Below are positions 35,680 through 49,000 of a stretch of DNA of 64,000 nucleotides, piece by piece (position 1 is the stretch's first letter; the number at the start of each line of letters is the position of its first letter). The translations under genes were made by a program, and so were the position numbers. Location of the stretch: NCBI GenBank assembly GCA_001414485.1, contig LLEY01000008.1:1-64000 (forward strand), given 5' to 3'. Under the pieces are notes generated by a model that saw only the letters and a program-made list of their open reading frames with translations, was not told the DNA's origin and ran no database searches. The DNA comes from Calycina herbarum. Taxonomy: Eukaryota; Ascomycota; Leotiomycetes; Helotiales; Pezizellaceae.

Positions 35680-37325
35680 GTGCCGCCAAAGACGCGGATG
35701 GTTCCATTCCAAAAAAATCCTACCAAGAAACCTACGATAGAAAATCTTAACGACCTAAAGGACCAGCTTCTTGTTCCGAATCATCTTGCCATGATTCGAT
35801 TTGGGCTCTCCAGATGCCGTGAAAAACATGTCAAGTGCAACAAAACTCGCGGCCTTTATCTGCCATCTTGCCTCATAGACGTTGTCTCGTCCCATCAAGA
35901 CCCTCGCCTGGTCTTGCGAGAAGAGGTTGAAGATCCAAGCTACGCTACCTTAAGCCATCGCTTGGGGGGCTGCTAAACATATTACCACAACGACTACCTA
36001 CCTCCCTTGCCGATCATATGGACAGCATTCCTATGGATTTATTGTCTGATATATTCAAAAGGGCTGTTCTCTTAATCCGAAAATTCTACATAAGGTACAT
36101 ATGGATTGATTCTCTCTGCATTCAAGATTCAACTTTGGACTGGGAGAAAGAGTCTGCTGAGTAGGAGGCATCTTCGCGTGCTCGGTTATTACGATTGGGA
36201 ATATAGGCCTATCTGACGGCTGGACCAAGGGTGGAGATGGAGTCCAGTTAATCTATCAATTGGATCTAGGTCCGTTAACCTTGTGTACCAGAAATATTGA
36301 AGCCTTGGCTGTGATACTGGGCAACTCGAAGGCCGAGCTTGGATTGCGCAAGAGCGAATATGTGCATCTGCTACGCTATACTGCGGTGGTACTCGACCTT
36401 GGTGGGAATGCCGAACCTGGCTCAAATCCGGTGACCTTTTCAGCGATTTTGAGCACGATGATGTCCCCAGCACACATTTGGCCTGTGAAATTCAGACCCA
36501 TCATTCAATTCGTAAGAAACGTTCTGACGAGTGAACATCAAACTGTCCCTTTCACCGCCCAGAACCAAAACGCAAACTCAGATATCTTCTCCAACAATCC
36601 GTCAGCCAATCGAACATGGACGGAAGTCGTCGAGTACTACTCGAAACTGATAGACTCCCCGCTTTATTAGGACTTGCAAAGATATTTCACAAATCCATTG
36701 GTGATCAGTATCTTGCTGGGCACTAGCTATCGCAGCTACAATACTCCCTCTTATGGTACGTTCCTTCTGGGACCTATTCTCTCAGTCGCCCGGAAGCCAC
36801 TGCTCTGCCTTCCTGGCGCCCTCGTGATCTTGGGCAAGTCATCTTTTCCCCGTCGCACATACGCAATGGGAACGATTCGCCGTGAACTACACATGTTATC
36901 TGGAGGTACTTGGTCATCAGGTGAAGGCTGCTGACAGCAATCCTTTTGGTCGAATTTGCAAAGATCCAATGCCATCCTTAGAGTTACGTGGTCCATTAGT
37001 GCAAGCAAAATTAGTTCTCCGGAAAAAATCTGGTCTGTATTCTCTCCATTCTCTCCAGGTTGGGAATGATTTAGTGCAGTGGCCATGTTTTGATCCATTT
37101 TTCCACTATGAGTCACTACGGAAGAGAATGCTTGGAAAGGTCTCGCTTCATTTGGCGCTGCGCGGTAACGAGTCGAATAGTGCCGTTGCGTTGATTCTTG
37201 TGAGGCTTCCAGGAGAGAAGAGTGGCTGTTATCGTCGTATTGGTCTGGTGGACTGGGATTCTGAACAGGGTCGTAGAGATTCGTTTACTACTGATACGGC
37301 GGCTGTAGATATAACGCTCATTTAA
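35680..37325 (+). pseudogene. Decayed HET-domain (heterokaryon incompatibility) gene
   Basis: The first segment reads CLIDVVSSHQDPRLVLREE then PSYATLSHRLGG, matching the start of a HET domain. It stops at 35974. In another frame the region near 36075-36165 reads FYIRYIWIDSLCIQDSTLDW followed by EKESAE, the next HET motif, again ended by a stop. Further frames (36260-36670, 36674-36934 and 36882-37325) continue the protein. The last ends in the usual C-terminal pattern VLRKK...YRRIGLVDWDS. HET proteins trigger cell death after fusion of unlike hyphae. Here at least two stops and several frame changes break the gene, so no full product is possible. The family identification is strong; the exact 5' end is uncertain. 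Confidence 0.82.
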
Positions 37326-37817
37326 TACCGCCTCATTTTATGTTATCCTAAGGCTCGCTCTTAAAGTATACTTCTATTTTTTTACGCTTGGGGTCGAAAG
37401 CTCGGGGTTATTGGTCTTTCAGTGTACTAGATATAAAAAGTTTAGTAAATAAGTTCTAGTTTTCTGTTGTATCAAAAGAAATAGCAATCCGCCAAAAGCG
37501 TGTACAGCCTAGAATCACCGGGAGTTGAGTTGGTCAATTATTCGGACTAAACTTTGTGAAGAACTAAGTGTCAAGTTTGGCAGAAAGATGCAGTGGGGGT
37601 TCAGTATGAGATTTTCTCATTACTAGACATTCTCTGGCTATCTACCTTGCCTGCTTTCTATGCATTGTTGACTTCTTCCTCCTAAAATAACTATTCTGAG
37701 ACAAAATAGAAGACATAATGCCTATGCATTCCATCGTCGTCATTTCATATGCTTCATATGCTTCATATGAGTTTCGTGTGTAATGCATTTTTCTAGATCA
37801 ACCACTACCTCCACGGT
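37326..37817. other. Intergenic, 3' flanks
   Basis: No gene seen. It contains a short CATATGCTT triplication at about 37746-37771. It should include the 3' untranslated region of the helicase transcribed from the right. Confidence 0.45.
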
Positions 37818-40800
37818 TCACTCTCTCGGGGCCTCCCCTTCCTTCTTCAAAGTATATATTTTCTGCCATACTTCCATCCACCGTTGCTGTTGTCCAGTGA
37901 GTGGCTTTCCAGGATTTTTGAAAGATTTTGTCATGATGTCGCGAAGTTTGGCTCTGAGAGTTTTGATCACTAGCATTGTCTTCCAGTCGGAGACAGCGAA
38001 GCGAGCGCGGTTTCCGTCAAGAATGAAAACACCTGCATACATCTGGTGGGAGGCGAAGAGTCAGCACATTTGTGTATCTTTATGGAAGCATAATCGAATA
38101 CTTACATCACATCGCACATCACCACAGAGGAGGGCGATTGAGAATTCTTCGATGGAGGTTGTCTCGTGGGCATTGTAGAATCTATGAGTGATTAGCAGTC
38201 TGAACTAGTGTGACAATGCTGGCAACGTACTGTTTGGCTTGCATAATATGGTAATAAGAAAGCCACTTCAACTCGTGATGGCCTTTGTTGACGGAAGAGG
38301 GATGAAGGCTAATGGTTTGATTATTGGCGCAGTTACGGAATCCCTTCCCATCCCGAATGAGTAACTTAGGGTAGAAGCTCCATCCGATGACTGATGTAGT
38401 AATGATATCGTTGTCGCTATTTACATTTGCTCGTTGGGGAATGTCGAAAAACTGGCGGCGACGAGTATTGTACCGCGTTCTAAATTTGTTAGAAAGAAAA
38501 GAACAAGAACATTTCTGACTTACCTATTCAAGTTGGATTTTTCAGCCTCAGTAAGAGGCAAAAAACCCGAGTCTACCAAGCAGACTACAAGTTGCCCTTT
38601 CAGGTCTTCGATATTTCCTAGTGTTTGCTGGCTCAGAAAATTCTTTTTACAAAACTGATATTCAGAACCGTTGCCAAGGCAAACTCGTTTCCATGCTAGA
38701 TATGCATTATAAACGGTAAGAAGATCCGAGTCCCCTATATGAGAAGATTAGTTTGGAGGCGAGTGAAACCGTCCAGCCAGGAACCACTTACCTCGACGAT
38801 ATGATTGCCGAATAGTGTCAGCTTGATTTCGAGATCCAAAAGGGGCAACAAAGGGGGATTTTGATGATAAAATCGCAGCAACAGTAATAACCGCATCTAA
38901 GCACTTGAATATGCTACCTAGGAGGATGAGTTTACCTAAGAACACATCAAGCGGAAGTCTCGCCAATTGAATACCCAAGGGTGTCAGATCTTCTCCTGGG
39001 GTAAGAGCTCTAACATCAATCAAAGCATCGACGGCACGACGGATATTTTTGGGCAAGGGGGGATCTAAAGCTTCACCGAGGGTGTCTTCAATACCCCCAA
39101 GCTTACAGATTTTAACACGGATTGCAAGATCCTGCAGAGACAATCGAAGAAGCTCGGGAGTTTGCTGGTCCGCCATCTAGAGAGAATAAGCATGGAAACA
39201 TGATTGAGTGAGCAAATAAGACTTACGAGCTCATCATGCCGATACTTGGTAAACAAATGGAAGCACAGCCCATCTTGAACTCTTCCTGCTCTGCCTCGTC
39301 GTTGCTTGGCATTTGCTTTACTAATAAATGTTTCAAGAAGCCTAGAAAGCTGTCTTCTTTCGTCGAATCTATTCGGGTATTAGCACCAACTTCGGGATAA
39401 ATTTGAGTGGGTTTTACTCGCCTCATTTCTCTGTGCTTTCCTGTGTCAATGACGCAGGTCACATCAGGAATTGTGATACCAGTCTCAGCAATGTTCGTCG
39501 CAAGAACAATCTTCCTTGTGCCTTGAGGGGGAACCAGAAACGCAGCTTCCTGATCCTCACTTGCAATCGTCGAGTGCAGTGGGTAGACATACCAATTGGC
39601 GGCAAATACAGGATGTCCAACAAGCATGTCATTGAGCTGCCTGATTTCTCCAATACCGGGCAGGAAGACCAATATGGCCTTGCTGTACATGCCAAATTGC
39701 TCATCTGTAGCGATTCTTGCAAGCAGCTGGGTAACCAGGTCAAAATCAATGCGATATTCATCGATTTGAGCAATAGTATTCCGCGTCTTACCACTGTACC
39801 CACGAAGTGCCTTGGTGTTCTCGGCCTTTGCGGCATCGCTGACTGCCATCTCGCCGGCATCGATCTCGTCATCAAGATCAGTAAACTTTTCCTTCTGGCC
39901 GTTGTCGAGAGAATACCCTGTCAACTCAATAGCATCTTCAAGATATTGCATTTGTACCGGGAAAGTTCTTCCTGGCACATTCAAGACTGGGGCGCCATCC
40001 AGATATTTAGAAAAACGTTCTGCATCAACAGTAGCGGACATGAGAACCACCTTGAGATCACGTCGCCGGACCATAAGTTTCTTGAGAACGATCAAAAGGA
40101 AATCGCTATCAATCGTACGCTCATGGACTTCATCCAAAACAATGTGCGTAATGTCCTTAAGATCATTCGATCCTTCGAGCATTCGCATAACAATACCAGT
40201 AGTGGCATACACGAGTCTTGTCTCCTTTGAAGTATTTGATTCGAGTCGAATTGCATAACCTATAAGGGAACGAGGTGTCCCAAGGTCATTTTTGCGCTCC
40301 CCAAGTTCCTCACTGACACGCCTAGCAAGAGATATAGCAGATATACGTCGCGGCTCTGTGCAATAAATCTTACAAGGCTTTCCTTGGGAAAGTTGGTGCT
40401 CTAGAATAAAAGCAGGAACCTGTGTACTCTTGCCACTAAACAAAATGAGTTGAAGAATCAAAGTAGTATATGCTATAAAACTTACCAACCAGTTTCTCCG
40501 CAAATAATAACAACTTGTTGGCTATCGATTGTGGAAAGGACCTTTTGTTTGAATCCCCACATCGGAAGCTGTGATCGAGATTGCTATCAAGTGTTAACAG
40601 CAATGCAGCAGTACAGTTCAAATAACTTACTAGCATATATTGGTAGCTCGGCGTGTTTGACTTTTCCCACCAAATCCTTTGATATGCCTCCGGCGTTAGT
40701 GAAGACCTGGATGTATTATCTGCCATTGATTCTCCGCCATTATCAAGAGTACGAGAAGCCCCACGACCTTTGAAAGCACCCTTCAGAAGAACGCCATCCT

Positions 40801-42792
40801 CGAGTTCTTGATCTTTCTTCTCTCGGACCATGTCACGGAGCGCGCGAATGCTTTCTCGGTCGAGTTCATCTGCTTTCTCCTTCTTTTCATTCGCGAACTC
40901 AGACCACAAATCCCGCCATGTAGCTGGTAGTCGTAGGACCACCTTGTCTTCTCTAGAAGATGAACCGAAAATTATAAACAAAGCCACTGTGGCAATATAT
41001 GCTTCAGATTGTTTGGAGTCAGGTGCCGAAATAGCTGTCATGGTAAATGTTTGTGATTTTGGTAAGGGGTTGTATTCGATGTGAGGAGGTAAAGTTAGTA
41101 CAGTAACATCTTGAACTTTTGACCAAGTGATACGGAGAGAATGTCGATTAGCATAGTTTGAGGTTGACACCAGAGTGAAAGTCAATCTTGCCGACGAGTC
41201 CCTGACTTGTGTTAATTATTGAAAAGTGGCATCAAATATGAAAGAACGTACCTAGCCCGACATGCCTCCTCCAAAACCCTTGTTGGGTTGACTCCCGTCC
41301 ATTTCCCAAAATCCCGGATGGCAACCTTTGTCCCATCAGTATTATTGACCACTGTAGTACTCTTTCCAGTGATAGGATCAATTTCGTTAACCGGTAGACT
41401 GGCAAAAAGGTCTGCAAGGGCAGCATCATCATCACTGCCATTATCCTCAAGTAAAGCAGCTCCAATTTTGGCAGCTTCTTTGCTAACCTCATCATCCGAA
41501 TCGACTAAAGTCTCGGACTCGAGGGAAGCGATACTTTCTGCTTGGTTCAGCTCTTCGATTCGACGAGTCGCAGCCTCCTTTTCAAGCTGTATTCGCTTCG
41601 ATTCCCATTGCTGGTCGGCGACATACTGATCAAAAAGGATATCATCTTGTATTTTCTTGATTTTTCTCAATGCCTTTGCTGTCTCCGGGTCGCTGGGAAG
41701 GTGTGCTTCTTGAGGAGCACCACGACCACTTGGCCGTGTAGTTGGCCGCTTTGACTTTGACTGCTGGGACTGAAATAATCTTGTCTTGCACTCTAAATAA
41801 ACTGGAAGAAGATCGTCAGGATCAATATCACTGTCGTAGTCTACAATGGCAGCCGCCTTCTTGGCAGGCGTGCGCTTTTTATCAATCAGAGAGGCGGCGC
41901 TGTTGGATGTAACATGTCCCATATGTCTAGTGTCAGACTCGAGACGCGGGGTGGTTGCACCAGACGGCAGTGGACTCTCAAATGGTGTTGCTAATGTTCC
42001 AAACTGGTTAGCATGTTGAATACGGCATTGTGACTAGTTAGGGGAAAACCAACCTGGCTGTGACTTTGAAAGGATTGCTGCTGGCCTCCTCTGCCAATTC
42101 TCATAATCTGGAAGCTCTTCTCTCAAACAAGCGCGAGCCAGCCAGTCCAATGCCTCTTCCATTCCCCATATTGCATCTTTGTTTCCCACGGCTATCTTGT
42201 CTGATATATCAAGAACAAACTTCAAAGCCAGAGTGATCTTCTCCTCTACAAAACCTGCCCCGTTGAGGGCTTGTTGCAGGGTCCAGAGTCTAATTGTTAG
42301 CTCTTCTTCCGAAGGAGGCTTGACGCTGCCAGAGAGATCTGATGTCATTCCTGTAAATCGGCCTTCTGCCAGGACCAGATCCAGTATCTCTTCCATGAGC
42401 TCCGGTGGAAGCCATTTTCTCGTATTCAGGCTTTCTGCTTGACCTCGTAGCACTCGCCGATCGGTTTCTAACCTAGTTTTTTGACGGGCAGCATCTCTCT
42501 TCGACTTCTGTGCGTGTTTCTCGACCAAGCTCTGTAGTTCCGCCGTCTCAAGTTGCCGCTCAAATTCCTCAGGACTCAGATCTTTCTGTGGTAAACCAGA
42601 AGCCCCATTACCTGTTCCTGTCCCCATAGATGTTGTTGCGCTGCTTTGCTGAAGCTCGACGACGGGTTCGGCGTCCTTTGAAGTGGTTGTCTCTTCAGGA
42701 ACATCGACTTTGGATTTCGAGACAATCGATGTGGTTGCGACGCCTCTGGCTGGATTCGCCGCGGATTTCTTCTTTTTCTTGCCCCCGGCCAT
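37818..42792 (-). CDS. DHX29: DHX29-like DEVH-box RNA helicase
   Basis: Eleven exons (42792-42054, 41990-41252, 41201-40631, 40583-40486, 40435-39422, 39368-39227, 39176-38792, 38734-38524, 38479-38231, 38181-38106, 38042-37818) code 1482 aa. The lysine-rich start MAGGKKKKK is followed by a UBA-like region near 150-240 and a degenerate RWD-like region before the helicase core. Motif I is GETGCGKST at 712-720, motif II DEVH at 817-820, motif III SAT, then [11 protein letters not shown] and QRRGRAGR at 1076-1083. Helicase-associated and OB-fold regions fill the C-terminus ([22 protein letters not shown]). DHX29-type enzymes bind 40S subunits and help scanning on structured leaders; the fungal orthologue group is near yeast YLR419W. 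The intron 39421-39369 must be read as GC-AG to keep frame. It shares a divergent promoter with GCN1. Confidence 0.88.
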
Positions 42793-43024
42793 TTTGGGAT
42801 AGGAATTATTGAGTTTGTATGCAGTTTTGTGCAGTTTCGTAAAAGTGTTCGTGTTTGGTTGGCGATGTTGAATTCAAATGCTTGTCGGCCGGTGAGGATT
42901 CACGCCGAACTTTTCCCCACCGGCTCACAACTAAATAAAATAAACCCCCGCCGTCACCAACACTATTCCAACGCCCTACGAATTAATGATACCCGGGCAA
43001 TGACAAGCTTGTGTATTTTACAAA
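42793..43024. promoter_or_regulatory. Divergent promoter region of helicase and GCN1
   Basis: Only 232 bp separate the start codons of two translation-related genes on opposite strands. The interval must hold both leaders and both core promoters. No individual element could be named. Confidence 0.6.
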
Positions 43025-46000
43025 ATGACTGAGGTGGAGGTAAATGGTTTGGCTGTGGTGGAGCTTGATCTTTCCGCAACCAGAACCGCATTGCATTCTT
43101 CTTCTACAACCACCCGACTCGCAAGCCTCCATACTCTAGAGGAGAGACTGACGAATAATGGTAAATGTTACTCTACTTGGGGCACTCCATATGATTCTTC
43201 CTGTTTGGCAGCCTGCTAACAAAATTGCTGGCGCAGAAATACATCAAACGCTCTTCCCTCCTCTCCTCCGACTCTTCTTCCGCACATATTCCTACTACAA
43301 CGATCGAAATTCGCGTCGAGCCGTACAACGTTGTATAAGAGTCATTTTCAGCTCAGGTGCTGCTCCTGAAGCTCTCGCGGATTTTGTCAAGCTGGTCCAT
43401 ACCGAAACTTCGAAAGTTAAGATCGCACCGGCGGATGCTTTCGTCCTTGTCGAGTGGTGCAGCATATTGCTACAAACAATATCGGATACAACCCATTGGG
43501 AGAAATGGGGACTGGAAACAATCATCAGCAATGCTCAAGCTCTGGACCTATGTCTTGGCGAATCTTCACGTACCAATGTCAAGAATTCCGCCCTGGTAGT
43601 CACTCGGCGCGGATTACGGACAGTATTTGCCAACGAGAAGACCAGACAAAAAACTATTGAGGATGTCGTGCGGAGACTTTCTTCAAAGGGACCCAACCCT
43701 TCGACGAGAAATTGTGTTATGCTTGGGGTAGTTGCTGGTGTTTGCGCCAGATTACCAGAGGCCAAGGAGATTTTCTCAACCCAGAGGTCCGAGATATACG
43801 CTTTTTACAACAGAGAGATTGTGGGATCGCGAACCCCAGTTGCCCCGCATGTCGCCGATGGACTCAAGGACTTCTTTGGCGAATTTACAACCAAGGAAGA
43901 CATTGAAAAAGACATTATCCCCCCACTTGAGAAAGCCCTACTTAGAGCTCCTGAAATTGTTCTGAATGGCCTTATTGAGCGCTTCTTCCACTCCCTCCCC
44001 GAATCAATAGACCTCTCGACTATCCTCCACGCCAAATTACTGAAACCAATTCTTTCAAATATCAAGTCTACCAATGCGTCGATACGTCATGGTGCTCTTT
44101 CAACATTCAAAATTATTGTTTTGAAATGTCACGATGCAGATGTCATTACAAAGATTGCAGAGGATATACTCGCCCCTTTGAAGTCCGGGAAGCTATCCTC
44201 GGCAGACCAACGAGCTAGCCACGCAGACATGCTGACTTCTCTGCCCATTTCCCAATCTACCGCGACGTTGGTAACCCCTGCTTTGGCCGTTTGCTCGGGA
44301 AAGGAGGCCAATGAAGCAGCACTCAGCGCACAAACTTTAACTTTTCTTCATTACCTCCAGTGGGGGCTCTCGAACGGACTTGAAGTCCCAAAACCAGCTG
44401 TCGATGCTTTCGTGAAAGGCATTTCTGATAAAAAAGTGCCTGTCAAAAAGCTTTGGGCGATCCGCCTTGGGGAGTTATTCTGGAATGTCAACGATCAAGA
44501 AGCATTGAGTGGATTTTCCGGTCTTGCTGAGGGAGTAATGCCAGCTCTGATGGAAATATGGCAAGAAACTATCGGCAACCCCGTTGCTGCAGCCCAGTCT
44601 GGTCTTGTAACCGCTTCCTACTTCTTCACGGCCATATCACGTTCAAAGCTTGGCGCCACATCTAATAGCAAAGTAGATGCAGCGTTGAAGAAGGCGCAAG
44701 TTGCACATCAAGCACTAGTTATGGAACCTAAACCATCATTTTTACTAAACCATCGCATTTTTGGTAAACTCTCGAGTGATGATGACTTCAAGTGGTTCAT
44801 CCGGGCGCTTTCTTCTCTGTCGGCAGATATTTCCAACTTGGAGTCAAATTCAGCGAATGTGGTTGGTTGGGCACAAGCCATAATATTTTGTATTTGTTCG
44901 TCTACTGTTCCGCCAGCATCTAGGAAAGATGCCTCTCAGACACTCTCCGAGATTTACGTCCAGAATCCTAAGCCAATTTCAGAGGCTGTTATTGCAGGAC
45001 TTTGGCGTTGGCGACAATGTGTCGAGATCGGAGAAAAGGATTGTGCAGCATCTGCTGCAAAAACCGAGTCCCAATTCTTGCGCCTGGTGGTTAAATCCAT
45101 TTGTTTACCGCCGGCGAGTACTACTCAATTCGGTGGTTCAGTGGATCAATCTGTTCGTCAGGACCAAATGATCTCGCTATTGGTCCTCTCTCGGCCAGAA
45201 TTGCTACCCCGAATAAACTGGATTGACCTGTGTCTGAGAGTTGGAGTAGACCCTGGTAAGCTTGCGCGGGAATCTGGCGACGAATTGATGAAACAAATTC
45301 TCCATTTTACTAGCTTCACCGAGAATGTAAGTGTATTAGCATGCTAAGGAAATTCGATCGACTAACTTTATACAGTTGACGCTTCAGCACTCTGAAGTTG
45401 TTAAAAAGGCTGCATTCAACGCCGCCGCCGAGCTTGCGTTTGTTGCCCCAGATGTTATGACATCGCGCATCGTTGACCTCATACAAGAAGATCTTGATAC
45501 TGCTCATCTGGGAGGTGTTGGCCCTACGGAAGCAGCCATTTTCCGGACTGAGGAAGGCACGCCATTCGTTGATGTTTTAGCTTCCAAGTCACAAAGTTAT
45601 GTTCCAAACAAGAACACCAAAGATTACGATACGCTAAAGTGGGAGGAAGAGCTAAGAACTCAACTCGCTCAGAAGAAAGGACAGCAGAAGAAACTAACGC
45701 CCGAGGAATCGGCCAAAGTCAAAGCCCAATTGAAGAAGGAATCAGAAATTCGACTCAACCTACGATTTGTTGCGGCCAAACTGCTACGCGGAATTGGAAT
45801 AATTCACAGTCTTGCGACAGGGCCTCCTACAGAAGTACAGCTATGGATTGGGCCTGCAGTGAAAGCTCTAGTAGATGTCATTAATGCGGGTGCCGGACTT
45901 CTTGTCGGAAATGCTGCCCCTGACGCATACATATCTTGTTCACAAATTCTCGCAAGCCGTATTGGCGCACTCCGGCCGTTCATTGGTATAGCCACCTTGA

Positions 46001-49000
46001 GAGCGTTGAACGTCCCACATCTGGACGAACAACTAGTACAAGAACCTCTTGGCCCATTAATTACTCGAGTACTTTACCGCCTCAGATTTTCAGGAGAACA
46101 ACGTCCCTTCGACACTGTCTCTTTGACATATATACTGCCACTTGTTTTCCTAGTACTCCGTGGACGGGGTTTTGGCGATACCGATGATGCTGAAGCTCAA
46201 ACCGTCCTTGCCCTAGAATTCCTTACATTTCATACTGATGCTTGTTCCGACAGTCTAGTGCCACGCGATGAGGTTCTGACAATCTTGATATCCTCAATGC
46301 AGGCCTACAATCAGCATTACAAAATCATCAAGGACTGTTTAGCTGATCTTTCTCGATGCATTGCACCTAATATTACTGATCCGGAGATTTCTATTCTTGC
46401 TCAGGGTGCCATCGTACCTCAGGCCTCGGTGAGAACAGCAGTCTTGCAGTCTATTAGCGCAGAGATTGATATGAGCGATCTCGACTTTTCTGAAGAAATA
46501 TGGCTGGCATGTCATGATGATGTTGATGAGAACGTTGAGCTTGGTCGGGATATTTGGGAAGAGAGTGGGTTTGAGATTTCTGCCGAATCGCCCTTTCGGA
46601 TGTTATCATACCTCAATAGTCTCGACAAACAGCTTCGGAGAGCTGCCGCAAGATCTATAGCGGAGGCCGTGCAACTCCATCCCTTAACCCTCCGAGATGT
46701 GCTTGATCGACTGCAAACTTCGTACAAAGAATTGGCAAAGCCTAGAGTACCCCAACTCGATGAATACGGTATGCCCAAGAAAATGGACTTGTCAGATCCT
46801 TGGGAAGCCAGAAATGGTATTGCTCTCGCATTCAAGGAGCTTGCACCAGTGTTTGAAGACAAATTGTTAGACGACTTCCTGCGATTCCTAATTGAGGAAG
46901 GACCATTAGGGGACCGGAATCCAAACGTCAGAGAGGAGATGGTGGAATCCGCTACAACAATTATTGCGCTACATGGCAAGAACAAAGTCGAAGCTCTGAT
47001 GAAGACTTTTGAACAGACATTGGAGGCTTCGGACAAAGGCTCTGAATTTGCTGATAGAGTCAACGAAGCAGTCATTATCATGTATGGTGCCTTGGCTCGT
47101 CACTTGGACTCAGGGGACGACAGAATACCAAAGGTCGTCAACCGACTCCTGGAAACGCTCAGCACTCCATCAGAGGCCGTACAATACGCGGTTGCAGAAT
47201 GTTTGCCGCCCCTAGTCCGCGCTTCAAGCGACAGCACTCCAGACTATTTCCATCACGTTATGGACAGACTGTTGAACTCTAAAAAGTACGCAGCTCGCCG
47301 TGGTGCTGCTTATGGACTTGCTGGTTTGGTCAATGGCAAAGGAATATCTGCTTTGAGAGAATTCCAGGTAATGAGAACCCTCAAGGCCGCAATCGAGAAC
47401 AAAAAGGATGCCAATCACAGAGAAGGCGCTTTACTGGCATACGAGCTCTTGTCAACAATCTTGGGCCGGGTTTTCGAGCCTTATGTCATCCAAATTGTGC
47501 CACAACTTCTCTCAAGCTTCGGTGATGCCAGTGCTGATATTCGAGATGGGTGTCTAGCTGCAGCCAAGGCTTGTTTTGCCAGCTTGAGTTCATACGGTGT
47601 TAAGAAAATTTTGCCAACTCTTCTAGATGGATTGGATGACCAGCAGTGGAGAAGTAAAAAGGGTGCATGCGATCTTCTTGGAGCTATGGCGTACTTGGAT
47701 CCTCAACAACTGGCTTCGAGCTTGCCGGAAATTATTCCACCATTGACAGGAGTTCTCAATGACAGTCACAAGGAGGTTCGACTTGCTGCCAATCGAAGTT
47801 TGAAGCGCTTCGGAGAAGTCATCAACAATCCAGAAATCAAGAGTCTCGTGGATGTTCTGCTCAAAGCACTTAGCGACCCTACGAAATACACTGATAACGC
47901 TTTGGATTCATTGATCAAGGTATCTTTCGTCCATTATCTGGATGCACCTTCTCTTGCCCTGGTCGCTCGCATCCTGGAGCGAGGCCTTAGTGACAGATCA
48001 GCCACAAAGCGAAAATCTGCTCAAGTTATTGGAAGTCTTGCGCATTTAACAGAGAGAAAAGATCTCGTTTCGCATTTGCCAATCTTGGTGGCCGGTCTCA
48101 AGGTTGCCATTGTTGATCCTGTACCCACGACTCGCGCAACTGCTTCCAAAGCTCTCGGTTCTCTTATTGAAAAGTTGGGAGAAGATGCCCTTCCGGATCT
48201 TATACCTGGATTGATGCAGACTTTGAAGTCAGATACAGGTGCTGGAGACAGACTTGGATCAGCTCAAGCTCTCAGCGAAGTACTCGCTGGTTTGGGCACC
48301 AGTCGCCTGGAAGAGACCTTGCCAACCATTTTGCAAAATGTCAGCTCAAACAAGGCTGCTGTGCGCGAAGGTTTCATGTCACTTTTCATATTTTTGCCGG
48401 TATGCTTTGGAAACAGTTTTGCAAACTATCTCAGCAAGATCATTCCCCCAATTCTTGCAGGTCTCGCGGACGACGTTGAGTCAATTCGTGATACCTCGCT
48501 CCGTGCTGGTAGACTTTTGGTCAAGAATTTTGCTACGAAATCTATCGATTTGCTCCTCCCTGAGCTTGAAAGAGGTCTCGCGGACGATAGCTACAGAATT
48601 CGTCTCAGTTCGGTCGAATTGGTTGGTGATTTGCTATTCAATCTTACTGGAATATCTGCAAATACTGAACAAGATGAAGTCGAGGAAGGCGCACAAGAGG
48701 CAGGAGCTTCCTTGTTGGAAGTACTCGGGGAAGAAAAGAGGAACAAGGTACTCTCATCGTTGTACATCTGCCGTTGCGATACCTCAGGTCTTGTCCGCAC
48801 TGCTGCGGTCAATGTCTGGAAGGCATTGGTTGCCAGTCCCAAGACCCTCAAGGAACTCATTCCTACTCTCACTCAGCTCATCATTAGGCGGTTGGGCAGC
48901 TCAAATATGGAACAGAAGGTCATTGCTGGTAATGCTCTCGGAGAACTTATTCGCAAGGCCGGTGACGGTGTACTCTCCACGTTACTACCAACACTGGAGG

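Noticed and set aside
39403..40230. 275-codon plus-strand frame across the helicase exon
   Set aside because: It is the antisense shadow of the helicase core exon on the minus strand, which carries all the helicase motifs.
41991..42053. Helicase intron 1 using the earlier acceptor CCAG at 42004
   Set aside because: That acceptor shifts the frame and meets a stop within nine codons. The acceptor ATTAG at 41991 keeps the frame.
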